64,000 nt of DNA from Certhia americana (lineage: Eukaryota; Chordata; Aves; Passeriformes; Certhiidae): NCBI GenBank assembly GCA_018697195.1, contig CM031879.1, forward strand, positions 22,836,333-22,900,332, written 5' to 3'. Position 1 is the first letter of the stretch, and each line of letters opens with the position of its first letter. The position numbers were made by a program, and so were the translations under genes. Below are positions 41,601 through 53,600 of this stretch, in pieces. The notes under the pieces were generated by a model that saw only the letters and a list, made by a program, of their open reading frames with translations, made no database searches and was not told where the DNA came from.

Positions 41601-44600
41601 TTTTCCCACTCAAAACACAGAAGATAGGGAGGAAACTTCAAAATCTGCGGAATGAAAAGTTGCATATCATATAAAGACAGGTCTGTTACATGGTGCCTTG
41701 CTAGCAGGTCTTGAATAGTCAGAAAGAACAAAGAAGAAAGGTACAGAGATTCCATCCTCTCAGGTGATTAATTCCTGTGTCCTGAATGTCTATTGAGAGG
41801 AAGAATCAACAACTTCCATTCCTTCTCCAAAATCAAATGTCAACCATTCTCCTGATTGTCTATTTTTTGGTGTATGGAGAGGAAAAATAAGGTAGATCAT
41901 GATCCTTCCTATGCTGCCTCCTAGTGACAAGAGGCATCAGCTACAACATAGAGAAATCCTCAAGAAAGACCTGGCAAGACCTGTGGCTTGTGCCCTCCAT
42001 GCAAAATGGCTAACCTCCTCCTGTTACAGAATCACAGAAACACAGATGGTTCTTGAGTATTGCCAGCATGGGTGACTCTACAGTCTCTCTGGGCAACCTG
42101 TTCCAGTGTTCAGACACTTGCACAGTAAAGCAGCTCTTCCTCATATTCTTTTGGTGGAACTTCCTGTGCATCAGTTTCTTTCTGCCCACTGCCCTTTGTC
42201 ATCTTGCTCAGCACCACCAAGCAGATCCTGGTTCCATCCTACACCCTCCCTTCAGATACTGACACTGATGAGGTCCCCTCTCAGTCATCACTTCTCAAGG
42301 CTGAACAGGCTCAGCTAGGGAACTGAGCCTTTTCTCTTAAGAGAGATGCTCCAGACCCTTAATCATCTTTGCTGCCCTCCACTGAACCCACTCCAGGAGC
42401 TCCATGTCTCTTGTACTGAGGAACCCAGTACAGGACAGAGCACTACATATGCACCCCAGGGCACCACTGGCCTTCTTGGCCCCCAGGGCACACTGCTGGC
42501 TCAGGGTCAGCTTGTCATCCAAAGGATCTCCAGGGCCTTCTTCACAGAGCTGCTTTCCAGCAGGTCAGCCTCGAGCCTGTGCTGGTGCAGGAGTTATTCT
42601 TCTCCAGGGGCAGGACCCTGCATTTGCCTTTGTTGAGTTTCAGATGGTTCTCCTCTGCCCATCTCTCCAACCTGTCAAAATCTTTCTGAAGGGCTGCACA
42701 GCACTCTGGCATATGGGCCACTCCTCCTAGCTTTGTATCATCAGTGCAATTACTGAGAAGGCACTTTGCTTCTTCATGATTTTGTGATTACTTCTGTTAT
42801 CCTGCTATTAATGAAGCTGTAAGTAATTGCAACTGCTTTAAACTGTATCTCAATGCTTCCCTGTCAGCTGTAGTATCAGATAATCTTTAAGCCAACTTAA
42901 GGCTCTCCCTGCCTTCCACATACTGGGTGCAGAGAAGCCACATGCTGAAAAAGATTATTCCCAAGCTTAAGATTCTTGTTTTCAGAAGTTTTTTTGACAT
43001 ATTGGCAAGTCACATCAGGGACCAGTTACTACTTTCTGGTACATATGTAACCAAGATAGATCAGAATCTTCCCTCCCATTTTTAGCAACGTCTCACTCCT
43101 GTCCCATAGTTCCCTCTAATGGGAAATACATTCCCAAGGAGCAATATATAACTAATGGAGTTGCGATCTCTTATATACTGCCTGACCCAATGGACATGTG
43201 TGGGGTTTGTTTTGCAGCCTGAAATAAATCTAACACCAAATTTAAAAACTCTCCACTTTCTGCTGCTGTTACACTTGGACAAAAGCATGATTCTGAGGAG
43301 TTTCAAAAGCAAAAGCAAAAGCTATTAACACACTAAGATAAACCAGGTAATTTTTAACCATTCAACTACCATTGTGGACCACGTCTCTCATTTTATTCAT
43401 TTTGTGTTCAGCTCGCAAGACTGAGGCTATCAGAACTTCAAAATTTAGGAGTAAATTTTACTAAAGGCTTGGTTTACCACCATTTCTATAGTAACCTTAA
43501 TTTACAGTACAATCTATAAAACCTGCCAATACAGAGTATCAAGATTTACAGCACAAATGTCTTAAAACAGTACGTGCTATCCCAGGAGAGATATATTCTA
43601 AATATTCCCAGTATAGAGAAGGGTTCGCAGCTCCTTGTAAAGCCCTGCTATAGAGAAGCACACTTGGGTTTTTTGAGCACTTTTCAATCTGACTCCCCAG
43701 AGGAAGAAGTGAGGGTCTTTTGCATGGAAATACATAAAGAAATTACACGTTGGCTCTTTGAGGAACATCGTTTTCATGTATCAGACCAAGAGCTGTGAGA
43801 TGTGCAGAAGCTCCTCGGCTGTCCCCAGGAGAGGGCAGTGTCAGCCTTGCACAGCCCGCAGCAGAACCACACCCGGCACACGCGGCCGCTACTGCCCCGC
43901 TTGCCGGGCTGCACCTGGCTGTGGGGAGGTCACTGTCTCCATAATGCCTTAAAGAGCTGTGCTCAGGGCTTGTAGCTAAAACAGTCTTGACAGGACTTGC
44001 TATTACTGGGCAAAAAGTCCGTTTTTGAATTCTGCCCCCGTCTCAGCGAGTACAGACACTGGGAAGGGGCACATCTGACGCAAATTGGTCGGGGAGGGGG
44101 TTAAATACTTTTAAATGCCATGATAAACAATCAAACAGAAATAGAGGACGAGAAAGCTAACTACTTCTTAAGTAGTTACTGCTTGGAGACAGGCTGCACA
44201 TCAGCATGCTGGAGGGAGATAGCCAGTGCTTCCCTTTGCAGCACCACCTTACCCACCACTTTACACTATAAATTATTTCAGCCCAGGAGGTGCCTCACTT
44301 TGTTTCTCCTTTCTCGTCTCCCACGCTGATGTCTGAGACAGGGAGTGAGCAGCTGTGTGGGTGTGGTCAATCCCTACCCCCAGTTATTCTCCCAAGGCGT
44401 TTCTGTTTCTCTAACTACAATGCTTACGTCAACACTTCTCTTTTACACAGGAGTAGCAATGAAATAAGTGGGTAAACTTGAACTGATTTTGATGTAATTT
44501 GAACTGAATTCTCCCCCTCGCTAACTTTTTGACTACTTCCGAGATATGTACCACATTTGTCTGACACTTCGACGAAGTTTCTCAGACTACTTCCAGTCAC

Positions 44601-47600
44601 CTTAATTATCTGGTCTATCCTATATGGACTCAATTTCCAAAGAAGATCTTGCTAAATACTCACTAATTTTACATCTTTTTCATTACTTGCTCTTTAATCC
44701 TCTGCTGTTTACAAACTTTTACTTTCTAGGAGAGACAGTGTTGTGATATTCAGGACCTGGCACAATGAGCCCTAACCACAGGAAGATAGTGCAATATAGA
44801 CAAAGAAAAATACAGGCAAAAAACTCCAAATACGCACACAGAAGAAGCCTTTTAACTTTACAATCATACTATGATGTGGCTAAACCATTTTAACAACTTT
44901 ATTTCTTTTTATTCCAAATTATTTCATGTTGAAGAATAATCTAGCAATTACAAGGCATAACATTGGCAATTAAGAAAAAGGCTAAAAACACAAAAAGAGA
45001 AAGTTAGCTAGAATTTTTCCTTCCCCACTTGTAATTTCCCCATCTGGCATGGTGACAATGAACAGAAGAGTTTTCAAAAGTAGAAACTAATACAATTTCT
45101 CATCTAACCATGGATAAACACTATTGACTCTTACACTTTTTAAATTTCTCTTTTATTGCATTACTTACATAAATTGTTTTATTTTACTATTACTTCTACA
45201 TATAACCCTTCAGTGATGCAGTGCATACTGAAAAAGTCTTTTCATAAATTACTTCTTTTATCTTTAGATCATCACATTTACTTACTAGTGCATTACCACT
45301 TCTCAATACATGTCATTATTTGAAAGTTGTTTTTCATATTACAGATAAGAATATATTCTTGATTATGTATCAACTTATAAAAAGTTTTTTGCTGTGTTTT
45401 GTTTTTGTTTGCCTGATTATTTGCTAAACAGTCTCATCTGCAATCAAGTATTTGGCCAAAGATGTAAAACCTCCCAGGCCTTATGTTTGGGGTTAGGTTT
45501 CTTTCTTACCAAATTTTTTCTCGTAAGTTGCTGGGGAACTAATTACTGGGTACTTAAGACAAAAGAAGTGGCTGAAGTTGGGGGAGAGGGTGGCACCCAG
45601 ATTACACTTCTCTGGGAGAGTTTGACTCTTGGAGGGAACAGCAAGGCTGTGGGTTTTTTTACTGTGGGGAGATTTCACTGGCACCACTGGGGTTGAGTCC
45701 GGAGGACCCTCCCACCATCTCTTCATCTGTTACCCCAGGAATTCAGAACCATGTCTCACCCTGCCCTGCTGGGAGCTGCACTGCTGTGGTGCCCATGACC
45801 AAAATTCCTTCACTTCTGCTCTGGGTGTCTCCACGCCGTGTCCCACACCCCCTGGCTGCCAGGACATTTTCACAGCTCCAGCTACCACTGCTGAGCTTCT
45901 GATACATCTTGTTCAGCACCCCAGGACTTTTTTTGCTCACTCCGGCTGCCGTAGACAGTAAAGTGCACCAAAGGGGAAAGCGCCTATGGCCGAGAAGACT
46001 GACTGGGTCCCTGGTTCTGTTTTGTTGTTAAAGCCATAGCTTTAACATTTTGTTTATCTTGCTAGACACTGTAGTAAAGAATTATTACTGCTATCCTCAC
46101 ATCTTTGTCTGAGAGTCCCTTAATTTCAGAATTATAACAATTCGGAGGGAGGAGTTTTGCATTCTCCTGTTTTTCCATAGCAGGCACCTGTTTTTCAAAC
46201 TAAGACACCTTATCAGCACCTGATGCCACTGTGGCTGGGATACAAAGGCTATGTTATAAATCAAAACAAAATTCTACAGATGCCTTAGGTTTTAGCAACA
46301 TTAGTAGGAAGGGCAGTTAACGCACAGAACCCTGACTGGGCTGATCTGAACTCCATGTTAGACACACTGCTTGATCCCACTGAGAGAAGACTGGTGAATA
46401 AGGCCATCATAAGATCTGTTGAAACGAACATAGCCAGTGGAGTGTTAAAAGGCACTGTTACAAAAATATATCCACTTGAAAATCCAGAGTGGGATCCAAA
46501 TATACCAGAACACATGGCAAGACTAAAATATCAAAGCCTTGTGGTGTATAGGTTTAAGCATGGTATATTGATCTAAGATCTAAAGCTGTAAATTGGTCTA
46601 AGATCTATGCAATAAAGCAAAATTATGATGAGTTCCCCTCGGACTTTTTCAATAGGCTAAGAGAGATGGTGATTAAATAAACTGATTTAGATCCAGGATC
46701 AAATGGTGGTAAAGCCCATCCAGTCTTGTTGTTCATGGGACAAGCTTCAGAGGATACAAGAAGAACGCTGCAAAAGGCCAAGGGAGTTCAGGACACAGAT
46801 AAGTTGCTTGAAGTAGTCTGAAGGTATTCTGGGATAGGGGCACAGTTGAAAAGGTTAAATCTCAAACTAATAAAAAGGCAAGTCAGGAAAAATCATCCAA
46901 GAAAACCTCCCCTACGGAGAAGGATCAATGTGCTTATTGTAAGAAGGGGGGGCATTGGAAGAAGAACTGTTCAGCGCTGAAAGAAAAGTCCTCAGTTCCC
47001 CAACTTCCAGTAGTGCAAACTTCAAGTGGTTCAGGTTCTGAGTGATGAGGACCAAAGTCTCCTCCCCCAACAGAGCCTTTGGTTGTAGCTAAGCTGGGGA
47101 AAGATGACATTGAGTTTTTCGTAGATACTGGAGCAGCATATTCTGTGTTAAATACCTTAGAAGGGAAACTGCATCACGACACTGTACCAGTTGTTGGAGC
47201 GACCAGGGTAACTGAAACACAGCCTTTCTTCCAGCCTTTAAAATTTAAGTTGGGTAAGCGCTGGGTAACCCATTAATTCCTCTATATGCCTAACTCCCCT
47301 AAACCATTGCTGGGGAGGGATTTGTTAGAAAGACTGGAAGCAGAAATTAAATTCAAAACAGGAAGAGGTGTAACAGTTTTAATTCCTGAATATAAATTTC
47401 TCCAAGTTGCTGCACTTTTTATACAGGAAAAAGGCAGTGAGATTCCCATTGAAGTTGAAAATGAGGTAAATTCAATAGTATGGGCCAGTGACATCCTGAG
47501 GGTACTAGCACAGCGCCTCGGGAATCAATGGAGGGCTGTGGCCTACTTTTCCAAACAGCTCGACAATGTTGCCCAAGGCTGGCCAGGTTGCCCCCATGCC

Positions 47601-50600
47601 CCCAAAGAGACTGATGGAGACCAAGGAGATTGATGCCTTAGGTTTTAGCTATTATATTTTTTAGACTCTGTGCTGTTTTGGTGGGTAGTTTTAGGTTTCA
47701 TATTAAGTGCTACTAAGCTCTCTTCACAGTGTAGATAGACAAAATTCCTTCTCTGATACCAAGGATAACTTTCAGGTCCAAGAATGAAAACAACAGTGAA
47801 GTGAGAAGAAAAACGAGGAGAATGGAGCTTCATAACCTGAAGCTATGGTTGGACAATTGATTGTAATATGCTAATGGACCAGAACTTATAAAAAAGTGAG
47901 ACCTCGTGGCCTGAGGGGCCATTTTTGTGACCATTTTGGGGTGCCTCTTGGCACCCTATTTTTCTTTTCTTTTCAGGCTTTTCCCTTTGAGGGGGACCTT
48001 TTTCCTGGAAAGTCAGAATTATTAAGCTACATCTTAAAGTACATCCAGTATTATGAGTTAATTGGGCCAGTGATACATAAATGCATTAATATACATAAAC
48101 ACATCTTGTTTCAGTAAAACAAACAATGTCTTAATGAAATACAAAGTTTCTGCATAAGTAATGACAGACTATTTACTGGCATATCAACTCACTGATTTAG
48201 GAACAGTATACCATCCAAGGCTCAGTATTATCTTACTTATTTGAATTTGTATGACACACACAAATGGCACCTCTTCTCCATCTAAATAAGTTGTAGGTGT
48301 ATACAAAGTTTCAAATATTTTCAGGATAATTTTACCTAGCATCTCAAATCAAAGCTTACATATTTGGTCAGGAGTTGAAAAAGCATTTTATTACAGAGAT
48401 AAAACCCACTTCCTTCCCTGTCATGCCATGTAAAGGTAGACATATTTTTACAAATCTACTTTAATTGTTTAGTCAGCTAAAGTAAATACTGCAGTAGAAG
48501 CAATACCATTCACTTCAGGACAGATGAAATGTATATTCACAAGTGATTAGATACTCTGTTATAATGCAGCTGAGAAGTTCTGGCCCCTGAACCCTGTCAG
48601 CTTTTTTTAAAACATCATAAGTTTAACTAAGAAAGAACAAAAATGGTTACTCAGACATTTGCATACATACATCAAGGTCTGCAGTGCTGAGTCACAGCTT
48701 AGGATATACATTTGGTGTCACTTACCTCCAGTAATGAAGCTCAAATCCTTGACATTTTTCCTTGCATTTTAAGCAGGGGGCACCAAATCCTTCCTCATGG
48801 CCCAAACCCATCTGTGTGCAGAAGAAGATGACACAGTCAGCTTCAAGAATTACACTGCATGAATGATCTTACTGATGCCTTTATAATCTGCAATCAACAG
48901 CTACAGCAAAAGATTAAGCATTTGACTGAGCTGACATAAGGACAGCATTAGGGGGTCCACTCACCTTCCTACTGTATCTATATATAAGCAGCAATGTTCA
49001 CACAAGCCTGTACACAGGATTGAGCTAAGCAGGCAGAGGTAGCTTTAATACTTTTCTGGTGACTTTTCTCCCCAGCCCAGCTTGCTCTACAAACTTCACA
49101 CAAGGGAAGAAGCAGATTCTTTGGAGCATTTCCTTAGGTCTAAGGCTACGAACCAGAGTAAGTGAGGCCAGAAAACCTCAAGTCAAAGGGCATTTAATCC
49201 AGCTGTCTGGACAAAGTGGTTTACAGTATATGACTTGGCAAAATATAGGAGATCAAGAAATAAACAGACCCCACCTTCATACACCCTTAACCTGGAATAA
49301 AGGCAACAACTAAGTGGTTTGTCTAATAGTTCCAATAGTGAATCTACTCTGATATTGACAGAGTAGCACATAGCTACATTTACAACTACATTTCAGCTGG
49401 ACTCATACCAGCTTACTGAGGGGAAAGAAACAGCACAATTAGCAAAATCAATGATTAGAAGCAATATGCAAAGGGTTTCAAAACAATGTTTCTCTTATAT
49501 TGAAATTCACAATTTCCAATTCACAATGCACAGGAAATATCAGAGACTACAAAAAACAGTGCAGAGTAAAGGTATTCACACAATATATCAACACATCACC
49601 AAATGAACCAAGTAACAGCCATTTGAAGTTTGAGGTGAAAAACATGAAGCATAATAACTTATGCATTCATGTAACATGGTAAAATTAAAATGTCTCACTC
49701 CAGTGCTTTAAACCTTTGAGGAACATGGCTCTCAAATCAGACAGATGAAGGACCATTGAAATGTGGCCACAGCTGAGTATGCAGGCTCAGACCCACCATG
49801 CAGAGAAGAGCCCATCCCCACACCCCCATGCTGTAGGAGGAGTGCTCCCAATTAGCTATAGGTAGAAACAACTAACCTGCAGTTTAGCTTTTACCATGAA
49901 TAAAAACTGAGCTAGAACTGACAAGGGCTGGTACTAATTTTAGTTCTGAAAACAACAACACAATGCCAAAGTTGATTAGATATGGTGAAACAGCTTTATT
50001 ATTAAGTTTGCCATTTACTGAGAGAAATCACACTACTGCTGCTGTATGTACAAGGATATAAACCAGGTCAACTTTCAATTTGTTTCCATCCAAAATAAAG
50101 AACAGATTATTCACAAATCACTTGTTTAATACAGAACACATGGTAAAATGCAGGGAATACCATGTTTTCAGTTATTTTATAATTTAAAGGATCACTGCCT
50201 CAAAAGTCATCAGATATCCTTGAGGATTGTGATCTATTTAGAGAAAAGAGGTATGTTGGCAGCTATTAAGCTACTGCAGGGATGGACAGAAAGACATAAC
50301 TATTTCTTCCATACCTGGATGATGAAATACAAGCTACCTGTGATCATGCTGACATCTTCATCAACCTAAGGGCTTAGAAGTTCACATGTTATAGGCGCTA
50401 ATCAGAAGCCTACCAGTAGAAGTGTAAAATAAGCATTTAAAGATTCAGTTCTTCATCAGCTCCACTTCTGATAAGCTAACTGATTAATAAAAGTTCATTT
50501 TCACTGAAGATGGGTATTTACAGGAGTCTTCTCATCTGGAATTCAGAGATTTCCCTTATACACACACACTCACCCACCAAGAATCACAAAAAAGCCGAGC

Positions 50601-53600
50601 ACTATTCCCAATTCAGCTCAAAGAGAACAAGATGCTGGCCAGGATGTTTTCTCAAGGGAAAAAGGAAGTTAAAGCAATACAAAAAACTTTTTTTTTTTTT
50701 GGGGGGGGGGGGGGGGGGGAAGAGGGAGAAACACATTGTTTATTATTTGGTGTTGTCTTGTTTTCAAAGTCATCCTCTTTAAAAAATTTGTCAGATTTAA
50801 AATAGACAAACTAAACTCCCACAAAGCCCTGATGTCCCCCACCTCCCCCATCAAAGAGACAACATCAACCCATTCTCTCTTGCTGCTACTTCAGTTACAA
50901 ACTGGCATTACTTTATGCTCAGGCTCTCCCTTCTTCCAAAAACAGTGTAATGAGAAGAAATAGAAATACTGATAAACTCATCGGTATTGTAATTAGATTC
51001 AGAAACACAGGATCACTTGTTTAGAGAATACTGTTTTATAGTACAGAAAAATAAGCTTGACATTTCAAGGATTCCCAAAACAGAATCTGCAATTCAAGAA
51101 ATATTAAAAAAATTGCAAAAAAAAAAAACCACATTTCCAAGCCTCCTAACATTTATGGTTTTGTTTTTTAAGCCAAAAAAAAACCTCTTCAGAAACAAAT
51201 TAAGGAGAGGAAATATGTGCTATCTAAACACTCCAAACAGAACACACTCTCTCTTAAGGCTACAGGGACAACAACTTGTTCAGAAGTGTAAGAGAAACAA
51301 CAGTTCCTATGAAATACTTTAAACTTGGCTTATCAGAAGGGCTTATTCTTAAGTTTACTGAACATTTCTTCATCTCCTCAGTCCCACCGAGAAACCAGGA
51401 TTAACTCAGGCTTCAGCTACTTTTCCTTCCTCACTCCAGGAGGATTCCTGTACCACCAGACAGGTGAGCTCCATCCTGCCACAGATGTAAGACACAATAT
51501 TGGTACTTAGCCTCTGCAAAAGATCAAAATGTTACAGATCCCTCCAAAATTTGAAAGGATGTGGCTGTACAATGAGAATGTTGTCATTAATGTATTGCAA
51601 CAATTAACAGTGAGCCTCAGAATAGAACTAAATCCTTTTTGCAGATTTTTCTCCTGTGCTCTTCAGTGCTCCAAACACAGAATTGAAGTGATCTGTGCTA
51701 AAGCCATTCTTGGGTTTACCACAAAATTCTAGGAATGTTCTGGTTCAAAGATTAGTTAACTATTGACCTATTTGGATGTTTGAGTAGGAAAGCACCTATA
51801 GAGTACAACAGATTTCTAGTATATCTTTACGTGCTTTAGGTGTTTTCAAAGAAGGGAAGGTAAAGCAGGAAGGACAAAAAAACCCCAACCAACCAACCAA
51901 ACTAGAACAAAACAAAACAAAACAACCCCAAAACATGATAAATCTCATTGCTGTGCATGCTCCGTTGCTGAGACCTAATCTTGTATCACTATATTATGTA
52001 CCATCAGAAATCTTCTCTAGCAAGAACACACAACAAATGGAAAATTAAGAGAGGTCACAGCATTTAAACTTCAAAAACAGAAGAGCAATGAAAAAAAGAA
52101 TGAACCACTACAATAGACATATGAATATCTGGACAATGCTCTTATAAAACTTTGAGACACTGCATAAGAAGGAAAAAAAAAAAGGTCTGTAACAAAGAAC
52201 AGTATCCCATGAACAACTTTATATTTGTTTTTAACATGTCTTTTAAAATTGATGGCAAGTGTGACCCTGGGTTTTTTAATATGCATTTTGATTTAGGGAA
52301 AAGTTTATTGGAATTAAGAAGCCTGGGTACAGAAGTCCATTTTGCACAGAAAGAAGGATGCCAAGAAGTGGTTACATCCAAGAAAAATATTTGGAAGATG
52401 ATCTGGGCAGGACAGGCAGAGAAATAAATCAAGGGGCTGCAGTAGCCTGATACTACAAAAGTCCCAGGAATTTATTTTATTGTGATATCTTCTATTAAAT
52501 ATCAAATAGCTCAGAATTTAAATATTTAAGACTCTGCTACATAGCATACCATCAAAAGGCTAACAGCTATTAAAGATAGCTCAGCTGGATAGAAAGCAAG
52601 CATTGTTTGTTCACTAAGTCCAGCATTCCACTTGTTAAGCTTGAATGCAGCTGACACATACTATAACACTACCTGTAAACCTCCAATACAACACTATCCA
52701 TCATCCAGTACTGCAGAGGCATTTCCACAATACTCCATGTATTTTGTTTTGACATCAGCACTCTTACCCAGCTGCATCCTCTAACAGAAGACTTTGAGAA
52801 GCAGACCTGGAAAGCTACACATTCATTTTTTTCAGGAGCTTTAGTCATGCAGGAAAGTGCATGTTTTTTTTTCTGCTTTTAAAAGCTGTAGCTAGACAAC
52901 CTCAGATTGAAAACAAGGCACAAATAAAGAGTTAGGGAGACTTTAAAGACAAGGAAAAAAAAAACCCAACAAAAGCAGAAACACATAGAGCAGCACTGGA
53001 GAACAGTTAGATCTAGTGTATTCTAGAAATGTCATGACAGAGGCCTCCTTATTCCCTTGACCTGTTCATGTGACCAAATTTATGATGCTAGGTAACAGGT
53101 GTGATGTGCTTTCATCTTAACAGCCCACCTCTTCCTGAAGGGTTCCAGGACCTAAAAGAACCCCGCCAACTTTGGTTATCAGCACAAACAAATATATTAG
53201 GGGAGTTTGTACATCCCTATTAAAAAACATGCATACACACACACACATATATATATACACACAACCCATACAGATAAGTATTACTTATATTAATGAAACA
53301 TGCATATCTACTTAGATTGTAAAATACAATTTTAAAGTACACTACATTATAGAAATTTACATCTATACCCTCATAAATGTAAACTTTGTATCTGCCAGGA
53401 AGAAGATAGTACTTTGCATGACATGTTCAATATACTTTCTTGAAGTAAAAAAAAGTCACTTTAAGTAACTTTTACCAATACAATTTAATTGAAAATTGCT
53501 ACTCATCATTACTGCTTAGAAGAAAATAGAAACCATTCTTTTTTTTCCAGGAACAACTGCAGAAGTAGATCTTTGTTACTTTTATAACAGAATACTGTAA

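Larger units (their letters stand above)
45580..48010 (+). mobile_element. Degenerate gammaretrovirus-like endogenous retrovirus in TES intron 2
   Basis: A provirus relic antisense to TES. From left to right: a probable LTR/leader, part of a capsid (Gag p30-type), a nucleocapsid zinc knuckle, an aspartic protease, and a short pol remnant. In that remnant the N-terminal edge of reverse transcriptase is joined to the connection/RNase H edge. A probable U3/R follows. Gag occupies more than one frame and carries stops, the core of reverse transcriptase is absent, and no integrase or envelope is visible. The element is therefore defective. Identity as retroviral is secure from motifs; LTR limits are approximate. 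Confidence 0.85.
39610..48725 (-). other. TES: TES intron 2
   Basis: A 9116-nt intron hosting a CR1 copy (42.0-42.8 kb), the CpG-rich patch (43.8 kb) and the antisense retroviral relic (45.6-48.0 kb). The rest, including 39.6-42.0 and 48.0-48.7 kb, shows nothing recognisable. Confidence 0.9.
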
